This document shows positions 1 through 5,335 of a stretch of 10,095 nucleotides of DNA, one piece after another. The stretch is from NCBI GenBank assembly GCA_945631445.1, contig CALZCR010000028.1:1-10095 (forward strand). Reading direction: 5' to 3'. The translations under genes were made by a program, and so were the position numbers. The notes under the pieces were generated by a model, which made no database searches, was not told the DNA's origin, and was given only the letters and a program-made list of their open reading frames with translations. This stretch comes from an uncultured Corynebacterium sp. (GTDB lineage Bacteria; Actinomycetota; Actinomycetes; Mycobacteriales; Mycobacteriaceae). Numbering within the stretch: the stretch's first letter is position 1; every line of letters begins with the position of its first letter.

Positions 1-1
1 G

Positions 2-601
2 TCCACGGTCAACATGGGCCTGGCCATGCTGTTGACCATCGGCGGCGGCATCGCCGCGTTCATCACCGTGCTGGTCAGCGTGTTCACCCGCAAGTACGGC
101 TCCCGCACCGTGACCTTGCTGTACGCGGCGCTGCAGGGCCTGTTCCTCGGCGGCTTCTCCCTGCTGGTTTCTGGCATGTGGGAGGGTGACGCCGACGCCG
201 GCGCGATCATCGGCCAGGCCATCCTGGGCACCGTGGGCGTGTTCGTCGGCATGCTGATCGTCTACAAGACCGGCGCCATCCGGGTCACGCCGAAGTTCAC
301 CCGCTTCATCACCGCCGCCATCATCGGCGTCGCCGTCCTGGCGTTGGGCAACTTCCTGCTGGCCATCTTCACCCCGATGAACCCGCTGCGCGACGGCGGC
401 ACCCTGGCGATCGTCTTCTCGCTGGTCTGCATCGTGCTGGCGGCCCTGAGCTTCCTGCAGGACTTCGACGAAGCCGACAAGATGATCCGCGCCGGCGCCC
501 CCTCGCAGATGGCCTGGGGCATCGCACTCGGCTTGACCGTCACCCTGGTGTGGCTCTACACCGAGATCCTGCGCCTGCTGAGCTACTTCCAGCGCGACTA
601 G
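2..601 (+). CDS. Bax inhibitor-1/YccA family membrane protein (5' end outside window)
   Basis: The frame is open to the left edge, so the N-terminus is missing; about 199 residues are visible and the first ATG at 14 is probably internal. The visible part has about six hydrophobic segments separated by short loops, such as VFTRKYGS and VYKTGAIRVTP. The C-terminus is the family signature: an acidic FDEADKMI stretch, then GAPSQMAWGIALGLTVTLVW and LYTEILRLLSYF. This matches the actinobacterial Bax1-I/YccA-like group (TMBIM superfamily), usually 250-300 residues long. Relatives are calcium-leak or stress-associated integral membrane proteins, but the function of the actinobacterial members is not settled and I infer no substrate. 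The gene ends in TAG and is followed by a strong hairpin, so it seems to be the last gene of its transcript. Confidence 0.85.
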   Translation, partial: STVNMGLAMLLTIGGGIAAFITVLVSVFTRKYGSRTVTLLYAALQGLFLGGFSLLVSGMWEGDADAGAIIGQAILGTVGVFVGMLIVYKTGAIRVTPKFTRFITAAIIGVAVLALGNFLLAIFTPMNPLRDGGTLAIVFSLVCIVLAALSFLQDFDEADKMIRAGAPSQMAWGIALGLTVTLVWLYTEILRLLSYFQRD

Positions 602-634
602 ACTCTCGCGCCCCGTAGCGGGCACACAAGGACT

Positions 635-680
635 CGGGCCCTTCCTCCACCGGCCAGCGGTGGGGGAAGGGCCCGATTTC
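635..680. terminator. Strong bidirectional-type hairpin between convergent genes
   Basis: CGGGCCCTTCC (635-645) pairs perfectly with GGAAGGGCCCG (665-675). Inside it a T-G wobble and CCACCG (647-652) with CGGTGG (658-663) close a 5-nt loop, giving an 18-bp stem. On the plus strand it is followed by ATTTCTGTGAGTTT, a modest T tract. On the minus strand the sequence after it is not T-rich. It lies between a plus-strand gene ending at 601 and a minus-strand gene ending at 717, so it probably stops transcription from both sides, best on the plus strand. Confidence 0.8.
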
Positions 681-716
681 TGTGAGTTTCGGGTCGGCTC
701 GGCCGACGACGAAAAG

Positions 717-1202
717 CTACTGGACGACCTCAGCGCCGTCGACGGTGATGGTGGTGAAGACCATGCCTTCGTCGGTCTCTTCCGCGGCAGACAGGACGAC
801 CTCGGAGACGGCGCCGGTGGTCTGGTTGGTGCCGGTGCCGGTCGCCTCGTCCTCGTCCCACTCAGTCCAGGTGATGGCGGTGACGGCGTTGACCGGGTTG
901 GCGCAGTCCAGGGTCACCTGCTCCGGCTCCTGGGCCGGAACGCTGACGCAGTCGATGAAGGACACCTCGGAGACGGCCGTGGCGGCCACGGTCTCAGTTT
1001 CGGTGGCGGTGGTCATTTCCGTGCCGGTGGTCTCAGCGGCGGAGTCCACGCCCACGGTGTCGGCATCCTGCTCGAGGGCGGTGTCGACCTTCTCCGTGGA
1101 CGGGTTCTCGAGCTGGGGCGAGCACGCCGCCAGCGCGAAGCCGGCCAGGGAAGCCGCGGCGACGGCGGCGAAGGAACGGGAGTAACGGGAAATCTGAGAC
1201 AA
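717..1202 (-). CDS. Small secreted lipoprotein of unknown function
   Basis: 161 residues. The N-terminus is a lipoprotein signal: a basic start (SRYSRS), a hydrophobic stretch and a lipobox FALAAC with the acceptor Cys at residue 27. The mature protein begins with an acidic, Thr/Ala-rich linker (about 30-78), then a small domain (about 79-161) with Cys85 (FIDC) and Cys100 (LDC), which could form a disulfide outside the membrane. The start is TTG; upstream on the minus strand is AAAGGA, about 10 nt from it. It lies 47 bp behind greA on the same strand and is probably co-transcribed. A secreted protein next to greA is also what I recall in C. glutamicum. I do not recognise a domain and propose no function. 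A longer plus-strand open frame across this region lacks any protein-like features. Confidence 0.8.
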   Translation of the reverse strand: MSQISRYSRSFAAVAAASLAGFALAACSPQLENPSTEKVDTALEQDADTVGVDSAAETTGTEMTTATETETVAATAVSEVSFIDCVSVPAQEPEQVTLDCANPVNAVTAITWTEWDEDEATGTGTNQTTGAVSEVVLSAAEETDEGMVFTTITVDGAEVVQ

Positions 1203-1249
1203 CGCAGTCAGTCCTTTGAGGTAGTCAGTGCTGAAATGGTGCTCCGCGG

Positions 1250-1771
1250 CTACTTCGCGCGCGGAGTGGCCGCCTTCGCAGAGTCGTACGGGGCAGCGTC
1301 GACGAGGGTCACCGAAATGGTGGCGCCGTTCGGGGCGGCGTACTCGCGGGTTTCGCCCGCCTGGGCGCCCAGTACGGCCGCACCCAGCGGCGACTGCTCC
1401 GAGTAGGTCTCCAGGTCCTCGTTGTCGATCGACGCCGCACGGGTGCCGATCAGGAAAGTCTCCTTGTCGTCCTTGTCACCGTTGTAGTAGACGTGCACCA
1501 CGGAGCCGACGACGGCGACGCCCTCGACGACGGCGGTGCGTTCGGTGGTGGAGTTGGCCAGGACCTCGGAGATCTGCTTGATCCGGGCTTCTTCCTGGTC
1601 CTGCTGCTCGCGGGCGGCGTCGTAGCCCGCATTCTCCTTGAGGTCGCCCTCTTCGCGACGCTCGTTGATCTCGGCGGCGACGGCGGGGCGGTTGTCGATC
1701 AGTTCCTGCAGCTCGGCCTCGAGCTTCGCCTTCATTTCCGGGGTGATGTACTGCTTCTGGGGTTCAGCCAT
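1250..1771 (-). CDS. greA: Transcription elongation factor GreA
   Basis: 173 residues, slightly longer than the roughly 158 of E. coli GreA. GreA enters the secondary channel of RNA polymerase and stimulates cleavage of backtracked RNA. The N-terminal coiled coil (about 10-78) carries the tip motif EEGDLKENAGYDAAREQQ, whose acidic residues Asp43 and Glu46 match the metal-coordinating pair of the family. The C-terminal FKBP-like domain has the typical SPLGAAVLGAQAGE segment (127-140). The start ATG is preceded on the minus strand by AGAAGG about 12 nt upstream. The lipoprotein gene follows after 47 bp. A TAAAAT box about 165 nt upstream suggests a long 5' leader. The extra C-terminal Ala/Lys-rich tail of about 12 residues is unremarkable in actinobacteria. 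Confidence 0.97.
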   Translation of the reverse strand: MAEPQKQYITPEMKAKLEAELQELIDNRPAVAAEINERREEGDLKENAGYDAAREQQDQEEARIKQISEVLANSTTERTAVVEGVAVVGSVVHVYYNGDKDDKETFLIGTRAASIDNEDLETYSEQSPLGAAVLGAQAGETREYAAPNGATISVTLVDAAPYDSAKAATPRAK

Positions 1772-1891
1772 GAATTAACGCAACCTTCTTTAAAGTCAAG
1801 ACCACTCGGCGGCCGGCAGCCGGGACAACACGGCCCCACCGCACCGCCGACGATGTCGGATCACTGTCGTCAGCTCCCAGCCGGTTGAAAG

Positions 1892-1908
1892 CGGGTGAAA
1901 ATCACCCG
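1892..1908. repeat. Perfect inverted repeat in the greA leader
   Basis: CGGGTGA (1892-1898) and TCACCCG (1902-1908) are perfect complements separated by AAA. On the minus strand the hairpin lies about 20-35 nt downstream of the greA start site predicted from the TAAAAT box. It is followed by CTTTC rather than a T run, so it is a poor terminator; it could be an operator or a leader hairpin. Confidence 0.5.
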
Positions 1909-1935
1909 ACGGCCAGCGGAGGTATTCTCCGGCGA

Positions 1936-1941
1936 ATTTTA
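1936..1941 (-). promoter_or_regulatory. Candidate -10 box of the greA-lipoprotein unit
   Basis: The minus strand reads TTATGCTAAAATTC; TAAAAT is a good TAnnnT -10 in an otherwise GC-rich gap. A start near 1929 would give a leader of about 158 nt before the greA ATG. No convincing -35 is visible; GGTCAG sits 16 bp upstream. The whole gap 1772-1991 holds this box, the inverted repeat at 1892-1908 and no gene that I can see. Confidence 0.45.
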
Positions 1942-1991
1942 GCATAACGCCGAGACGCTGACCGTCACCGCCCAACCCGACGGGGGAGGGG

Positions 1992-2456
1992 TCACCGGGC
2001 GAGGTAGGTGGGGTCTTCCACGTCCATGTGGGCCGGAATGGCCGTCGAGCAACCGTATACCCCGCCGGAAACGGGGTAATCCCGGGTCGGCAGGTCGACT
2101 TCGACGCGGGTCTGCTCCTCGCCCCCGGCGGGGAGGATCACTTCGCGACGCCCCACCTCCGCCATCGCGTAGTTCAAGGCGGTGACGATGCAATAGGAAG
2201 GTTCGGAGGGGTCGTCGCGGGAGATGTCCACCCACAGACGCATGGTCTCATCGTCCTGGCGCTCATAGGTCACCAGGGAGGCGGAGACGGGCACGGACCC
2301 GCGTTGCTGGACGGTGCGGGCGATGAAGCCGACGACCACGACCAGGGCGATGATCAAGATGACCGCGAGGATTTTCCCGCCGATACCGGAAGGTTGGGGC
2401 GCGTCGCCCTTTTTCCCGTAACGCTGCGCAGGTCGGGCGGAATGGGGGGAGGACAT
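1992..2456 (-). CDS. DUF4307 family membrane-anchored protein
   Basis: 154 residues. A basic, Pro/Ser-rich cytoplasmic start (about 1-27) is followed by one transmembrane helix (about 28-47, KILAVILIIALVVVVGFIAR) and a soluble domain of about 105 residues, predicted outside. The soluble part has VTYERQDDETMRLWVDISRDD, Cys89 (SYCIVTALNYAM), VGRREVILPAG and Cys136 (GGVYGCS). The spaced cysteines and the VG...LP...V pattern fit DUF4307, whose mycobacterial member (Rv1081c) also lies between greA and mca. Function is unknown. The start ATG at 2456 has GAGG 5-9 nt upstream on the minus strand. The frame stays open upstream for nearly 400 codons antisense to mca, but that stretch is low-complexity Arg/Gly/His and is not coding. 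The gene is divergent from mca. Confidence 0.85.
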   Translation of the reverse strand: MSSPHSARPAQRYGKKGDAPQPSGIGGKILAVILIIALVVVVGFIARTVQQRGSVPVSASLVTYERQDDETMRLWVDISRDDPSEPSYCIVTALNYAMAEVGRREVILPAGGEEQTRVEVDLPTRDYPVSGGVYGCSTAIPAHMDVEDPTYLAR

Positions 2457-2478
2457 CGGCACCTCAGAAGTCTTCGCA

Positions 2479-2484
2479 AATATA
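2479..2484 (-). promoter_or_regulatory. Candidate -10 box for the DUF4307 gene
   Basis: The minus strand reads CCCCTATATTTGCG, a rare AT-rich TATATT hexamer 22-28 nt upstream of the start ATG. It would give a short leader that still contains the GAGG ribosome site. No clear -35 is visible. Confidence 0.4.
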
Positions 2485-2590
2485 GGGGACGGGCTCGTCT
2501 CCGCCGACGGGTGAGGCGGATCAGCACTGACAGGACATCTTAACCCGTCCGCGGCCGAAACAATATTGCCGGGATCGGCAGTGTGTTCAT

Positions 2591-2596
2591 TAGTAT
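2591..2596 (+). promoter_or_regulatory. Candidate -10 box for mca
   Basis: TAGTAT lies 19 bp after TTGCCG (2566-2571), an acceptable -10/-35 pair with a long spacer. It would start mRNA near 2603, about 88 nt before the mca ATG. The -35 overlaps the inverted repeat TGCCG-GGAT-CGGCA (2567-2580), a possible operator. Other than this and the leader elements listed separately, the divergent gap 2457-2690 shows nothing gene-like. Confidence 0.4.
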
Positions 2597-2611
2597 GGAG
2601 GAGGACTATCG

Positions 2612-2704
2612 TTGACTGTGACTGCTTGCCGACGCTCGGCGCAGCGCCGAGGGGAGAAGTTCCCTTGCGGGCATTTCGGCGGCGGACGCCATGAATCTGA
2701 GTGA
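2612..2704 (+). other. Possible small upstream ORF overlapping the mca start
   Basis: A 30-codon frame starts at TTG 2612 (or GTG 2618, in frame) and ends with TGA at 2702-2704, overlapping the first 14 nt of mca. GGAGGAGG (2597-2604) ends 7 nt before the TTG and is the strongest ribosome-site match in this part of the window. mca itself has only a weak GGCGGA. The peptide would be basic, with Cys6 and Cys19 and a GGGR stretch near the end. Against it: a start site downstream of the TAGTAT box would remove part of GGAGGAGG from the mRNA. I recognise no family. Confidence 0.25.
2628..2651 (+). repeat. Competing hairpins in the mca leader
   Basis: GCCGA (2628-2632) can pair with TCGGC (2636-2640). 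Alternatively CTCGGCG (2635-2641) can pair with CGCCGAG (2645-2651). The two stems share 2635-2640, so only one can form at a time. They lie 40-63 nt before the mca ATG and inside the possible upstream ORF. Neither is followed by a T run. Confidence 0.4.
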
Positions 2705-3629
2705 GGATGACAAGAATTTGAGCGGCTACCGGCTTTTGGCCATTCACGCACACCCTGACGATGAATCTTCGAAGGGCGCCGCGACCATGGCGAAATACGT
2801 GGCCGAGGGCAATGACGTGCTCGTGGTCACGTGCACGGGCGGGGAACGCGGCGATATTTTGAACCCCGCCATGGATAAGCCCGGCGTGGTGGAAAACATG
2901 CTGGCGCTGCGCCGGGAAGAGATGGCCACGGCGGCTGCCGCACTCGGGGTGGATCACCGGTGGCTGGGCTACATCGACTCCGGCCTGCCGCAGGGAGACC
3001 CGTTGCCGCCGCTGCCGGAAGGCTGCTTCGCGCTCGTCGACGGCCTGGACGTCGCGAAAGAATTGGTCAAGATCATCCGGGAGATGCGCCCGCACGCGAT
3101 CATCACCTACGACGAAAACGGCGGTTACCCGCATCCGGACCACCTGAAGGTCCACGAGGCGTCGATGATCGCGTGGGACCGTGCCGGTGATCCGGACTTC
3201 GCGCCCGAGCTCGGCGAGCCCTGGACCCCGTTGAAGCTCTATTACACGCACGGTTTCGTCTACCAGCGCATGAAGCTCTTCCACGACGACCTCATCGCCG
3301 CCGGCAAGACCAGCCCGTACGCGCCGATGATCGCACGCTGGGAGGCGAACAAGGCCGACATCATGTCGCGCGTGACCACCCAGGTCGAGTGCTCCGAGTT
3401 TTTCCCCCACCGCGAGGCCGCCCTGCGCGCGCACGCCACCCAGATCGACCCGGCCGGCGCGTTTTTGGCCACCTCGGCAGAGGTGCAGGCGAAGCTGTGG
3501 CCGACCGAAGAATTTGAGCTCGCCCGCACCCGGGTGTCCTCTGAGCTGCCGGAAGACGATCTTTTCGCCGGTATCGGAGACCCTGCTGAGGCGGACGAGA
3601 ACAACACCGTGTTGTTTTCGAAGAACTAG
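2691..3629 (+). CDS. mca: Mycothiol S-conjugate amidase (Mca)
   Basis: 312 residues. Mca cleaves mycothiol S-conjugates of electrophiles and drugs, releasing a mercapturic acid for export and GlcN-inositol for recycling. It is a cytoplasmic zinc amidase of the LmbE/PIG-L family. The AHPDDE motif (20-25) supplies His21 and Asp24 as zinc ligands and Asp23 as base; GGYPHPDH (144-151) supplies His148 and the third ligand His151, by analogy with MshB. Lys28 in ESSKGA matches the lysine that marks Mca rather than MshB, and TGGERGDILNPAMD, RVTTQVEC, ALRAHATQIDP and LWPTEEFELARTR are Mca-typical. The C-terminus extends about 14 residues past the usual DLFAGI end. ATG 2691 is supported by only a weak ribosome site; TTG 2718 (just before SGYRLL) would match the shorter M. 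tuberculosis N-terminus. Confidence 0.96.
   Translation: MNLSEDDKNLSGYRLLAIHAHPDDESSKGAATMAKYVAEGNDVLVVTCTGGERGDILNPAMDKPGVVENMLALRREEMATAAAALGVDHRWLGYIDSGLPQGDPLPPLPEGCFALVDGLDVAKELVKIIREMRPHAIITYDENGGYPHPDHLKVHEASMIAWDRAGDPDFAPELGEPWTPLKLYYTHGFVYQRMKLFHDDLIAAGKTSPYAPMIARWEANKADIMSRVTTQVECSEFFPHREAALRAHATQIDPAGAFLATSAEVQAKLWPTEEFELARTRVSSELPEDDLFAGIGDPAEADENNTVLFSKN
3596..3620. repeat. 25-bp near-perfect palindrome in the last codons of mca
   Basis: CGAGAACAACAC (3596-3607) and GTGTTGTTTTCG (3609-3620) flank a central C and are complementary in 11 of 12 positions, the exception being a G-T wobble. It covers codons for ENNTVLFS, ending 7 nt before the mca stop codon. It is AT-rich relative to its surroundings and lies 48 bp before the next gene. 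It is not followed by a T run. Confidence 0.6.
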
Positions 3630-3667
3630 CCACAACCACATATCAGCCAGCGAGGAAGCATTCCATC

Positions 3668-3994
3668 ATGACCATTCTCAGTTCGGCAGCAGCCACCGTC
3701 ACGGCGGCGTCCGCCCACCTCAACGCCGCCGTCACGGTGCTGGCCCAGGGCCCGACCGACGGGCCGGTGGGGCCGGAGTTCGGCAAGGCCGCGCCGATCG
3801 GCCTGCTCGTGCTCGTGCTGCTGCTCGTCGCGGTGCTGGCGCTGGGCTGGGCCTTCTACCGCCGCCACCGCACCTTCCGCCGCCGTCAGCTCTTCGCCGA
3901 GGCGCACGGCATCGACGTCTTCGACGCCGAGGCCGTGGATGCGGCCATGCGGGAGGCGGGGGTATGGGATCGCCGACAGAAGCGCTTTGTCTAA
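3668..3994 (+). CDS. Small single-pass membrane protein (Rv1083-like)
   Basis: 108 residues. The N-terminus (1-27) is Ala/Thr-rich, then GPTDGPVGPEFGKAAPIG (28-45) leads into one strong transmembrane helix (about 44-63). A very basic stretch follows (YRRHRTFRRR, 64-73), then a short acidic cytoplasmic tail ending in WDRRQKRFV. The basic side implies N-out/C-in topology. The GP..GPEFGKA.P.G motif before the helix fits the small membrane protein found directly after mca in mycobacteria and corynebacteria; no function is known to me. It starts 38 bp after mca with GAGGAA about 12 nt before the ATG, so it is probably co-transcribed with mca. The aroF leader promoter begins only 5 nt after its stop codon. 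Confidence 0.8.
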   Translation: MTILSSAAATVTAASAHLNAAVTVLAQGPTDGPVGPEFGKAAPIGLLVLVLLLVAVLALGWAFYRRHRTFRRRQLFAEAHGIDVFDAEAVDAAMREAGVWDRRQKRFV

Positions 3995-3999
3995 ACACC

Positions 4000-4008
4000 T
4001 GTTATAGT
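4000..4008 (+). promoter_or_regulatory. Extended -10 promoter of the aroF leader
   Basis: TG-T-TATAGT is an extended -10 (TGnTAnnnT) with the hexamer at 4003-4008. No good -35 is seen, which the TGn element could compensate for. A start 8 nt downstream falls exactly on the ATG at 4016, so the leader-peptide mRNA is probably leaderless. Confidence 0.65.
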
Positions 4009-4015
4009 CCTGTAC

Positions 4016-4090
4016 ATGTTCGCTCCGCGATTTTATTTTGGTGAGGCTCCGGGACGCAGATCCCCCCGCCTCGCCGTTTCGCGTGCCTGA
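4016..4090 (+). CDS. aroR: Phe-Tyr-Phe attenuation leader peptide upstream of aroF
   Basis: A 24-residue ORF: ATG 4016, stop TGA 4088-4090. It begins MFAPRFYFGEAPG, with consecutive Phe-Tyr-Phe codons at 4031-4039 and another Phe at codon 2. It has no ribosome site, and the -10 hexamer ends 7 nt before the ATG, as for a leaderless mRNA. Downstream come alternative hairpins and a canonical terminator, then aroF. This is the layout of a ribosome-mediated attenuator sensing charged tRNA-Phe and tRNA-Tyr: stalling at FYF would open the first hairpins and favour read-through. From memory, a leader gene called aroR with an FYF motif has been described before aroF in C. glutamicum, so the symbol is by analogy. 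The ORF is too short for usual gene callers. Confidence 0.82.
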   Translation: MFAPRFYFGEAPGRRSPRLAVSRA

Positions 4091-4117
4091 CGCGACAACG
4101 ACGAACATCCCGGAGCC
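4040..4117 (+). promoter_or_regulatory. Alternative RNA structures of the aroF attenuator
   Basis: Three possible stems. (A) GGTGAGGC (4040-4047) with GCCTCGCC (4068-4075, one wobble) plus GGGA (4051-4054) with TCCC (4061-4064), right after the FYF codons: a pause-type hairpin. (B) CGTTTCGCGT (4075-4084) with ACGCGACAACG (4090-4100, one bulge), around the stop codon. (C) GGCTCCGGGA (4045-4054) with TCCCGGAGCC (4108-4117), a perfect 10-bp long-range pair that excludes A. A ribosome stalled at FYF would cover the 5' arms of A and C. The antiterminator is unclear; the best candidate I see is GTGCCTG (4083-4089) with CAGCCAC (4132-4138), 6 of 7 pairs. Confidence 0.6.
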
Positions 4118-4119
4118 AC

Positions 4120-4164
4120 GCAGCACCTGACCAGCCACCTGGTCCAGGGGCTGCTTTTTTATTT
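4120..4164 (+). terminator. Intrinsic terminator (attenuator) before aroF
   Basis: GCAGC-A-CCTG-ACC (4120-4132) pairs with GGT-C-CAGG-G-GCTGC (4141-4154): 12 bp with one mismatch and one bulge around an 8-nt loop, followed directly by six T residues (4155-4160), then ATTT. It is a textbook rho-independent terminator placed inside the leader, 60 bp before the aroF start and 30 bp after the leader-peptide stop. The stretch from here to the aroF ribosome site is CA-rich and looks unstructured. Confidence 0.85.
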
Positions 4165-4224
4165 CCGGTTTCCTATTTCACGCACCCAGACACCCACCCC
4201 AGCCCCCAGAAAGGCACAGACACC

Positions 4225-5325
4225 ATGAGTCCGCAGGTTTCCCTCACTGATGCAGCGTCCACCACCAACAAGCGCGTCCGCGCTTTCCACGACCTGCCGA
4301 GCCCCGCCGAAGTCCAGGCCAAGCTGCCGCTGACCCCGGAGCAGGCGACCAAGGTGGAAAAAGACCGCCAAGAGATCGCCGACATCTTCGCCGGCGAAGA
4401 CGACCGCCTCGTGGTCGTCGTCGGGCCGTGCTCCATCCACGACCCGGAGGCAGCCCTGGACTACGCCAACCGGCTGGCGCCGCTGGCGCAGCGACTGAAT
4501 GAAGACCTGAAGGTCGTCATGCGCGTCTACTTCGAAAAGCCGCGCACCACCGTCGGCTGGAAGGGCCTGATCAACGACCCGCACCTCAACGAGACCTACG
4601 ACATCAACCACGGCCTGGAACTGGCCCGCAAGGTGCTCACCGACGTGGTCAACCTGGACCTTCCGACCGCCGTGGAGTTCTTGGAGCCGAACTCCCCGCA
4701 GTACTACGCGGACGCCGTGGCGTGGGGCGCGATCGGCGCCCGCACCACCGAATCGCAGGTCCACCGTCAGCTGGCCTCGGGCATGTCGATGCCGATCGGT
4801 TTCAAGAACGGCACCGACGGTTCCGTGCAGGTCGCCGTCGACGCCGCCGCGGCCGCCTCCCAGCCGCACTTCTTCTTTGGCGTCAGCGACGAGGGGGCCC
4901 CGGCCGTCGTGGAAACCGCGGGCAACGAGCACTGCCACATCATTCTGCGCGGCGGCACCGGTGGGCCGAACTATGACGCCGGCTCCGTGTCCCGGGCGAC
5001 GGGCCGCCTCGGGGAAGGCAAGGGGCTGATGGTCGACGCCTCCCACGCCAATTCCGGCAAGGACCACGTGCGACAGGCGGAGGTGGCCCGTGACGTCGCC
5101 GCCCAGATCGCCGACGGCAACGCCCAGATCGCCGGCGTCATGCTGGAGTCTTTCCTGGTTGCCGGCGCGCAGAAGCTCGACCCGGAGAAGCTGAAGATCA
5201 ACGGCGGCGAGGGGCTGGTGTACGGCCAGTCGGTGACCGACGCCTGCATGGACATGGACACCACGGTGGACCTGCTGGCGGAATTGGCGGCGGCGGTGCG
5301 CGAGCGCCGACAGTCGCGCGTCTAG
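4225..5325 (+). CDS. aroF: 3-deoxy-7-phosphoheptulonate (DAHP) synthase, type I
   Basis: 366 residues. It condenses phosphoenolpyruvate with erythrose 4-phosphate, the first shikimate-pathway step, in the cytoplasm. Type Ialpha (AroF/G/H) signatures run throughout: VVVVGPCSIHD (63-73), MRVYFEKPRTTVGWKGLIND (99-118), EFLEPNSPQYYADAVAWGAI (151-170), GARTTESQVHRQLASG (171-186), GFKNGTDGS (192-200), DASHANS (271-277), VMLESFLVAG (305-314) and SVTDACMD (336-343). The four metal ligands known in E. coli AroG map to Cys69, His274, Glu308 and Asp339; all are present. Length is in the usual 350-370 range. AGAAAGG lies about 10 nt before the ATG. Control is probably by the FYF attenuator upstream and by feedback inhibition; in corynebacteria this isozyme is usually the Tyr-sensitive one. 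The next gene starts 10 nt after the stop. Confidence 0.97.
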   Translation: MSPQVSLTDAASTTNKRVRAFHDLPSPAEVQAKLPLTPEQATKVEKDRQEIADIFAGEDDRLVVVVGPCSIHDPEAALDYANRLAPLAQRLNEDLKVVMRVYFEKPRTTVGWKGLINDPHLNETYDINHGLELARKVLTDVVNLDLPTAVEFLEPNSPQYYADAVAWGAIGARTTESQVHRQLASGMSMPIGFKNGTDGSVQVAVDAAAAASQPHFFFGVSDEGAPAVVETAGNEHCHIILRGGTGGPNYDAGSVSRATGRLGEGKGLMVDASHANSGKDHVRQAEVARDVAAQIADGNAQIAGVMLESFLVAGAQKLDPEKLKINGGEGLVYGQSVTDACMDMDTTVDLLAELAAAVRERRQSRV

Positions 5326-5328
5326 ACT
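5323..5328 (+). promoter_or_regulatory. Candidate -10 box containing the aroF stop codon
   Basis: TAGACT begins with the TAG stop of aroF and ends 7 nt before the GTG start of the Z-prenyl synthase. That is the spacing expected if the mRNA starts on the GTG. The gene has no usable ribosome site: GGGGA ends 1 nt before the GTG. A leaderless transcript in addition to read-through from aroF is inferred. Confidence 0.45.
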
Positions 5329-5335
5329 CGGGGAC

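Noticed and set aside
660..1406. 248-codon plus-strand frame opposite the lipoprotein and greA
   Set aside because: Gly/Asp/Val-rich shadow of two convincing minus-strand genes, and it begins inside the terminator hairpin.
2595..2615. Six-codon ATG ORF (MEEDYR) whose stop overlaps TTG 2612
   Set aside because: It has no ribosome site and lies in or before the predicted promoter start, so it is probably not transcribed whole.
3596..3620. LexA (SOS) box reading of the mca palindrome
   Set aside because: The arms read AACAACAC/GTGTTGTT and lack the GAAC...GTTC core with the short spacing expected of an actinobacterial LexA site.
2457..3641. Upstream extension of the DUF4307 frame across mca on the minus strand
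   Set aside because: The sequence is low-complexity Arg/Val/His and antisense to clearly coding mca; ATG 2456 has a GAGG ribosome site and a typical N-terminus before the membrane helix.
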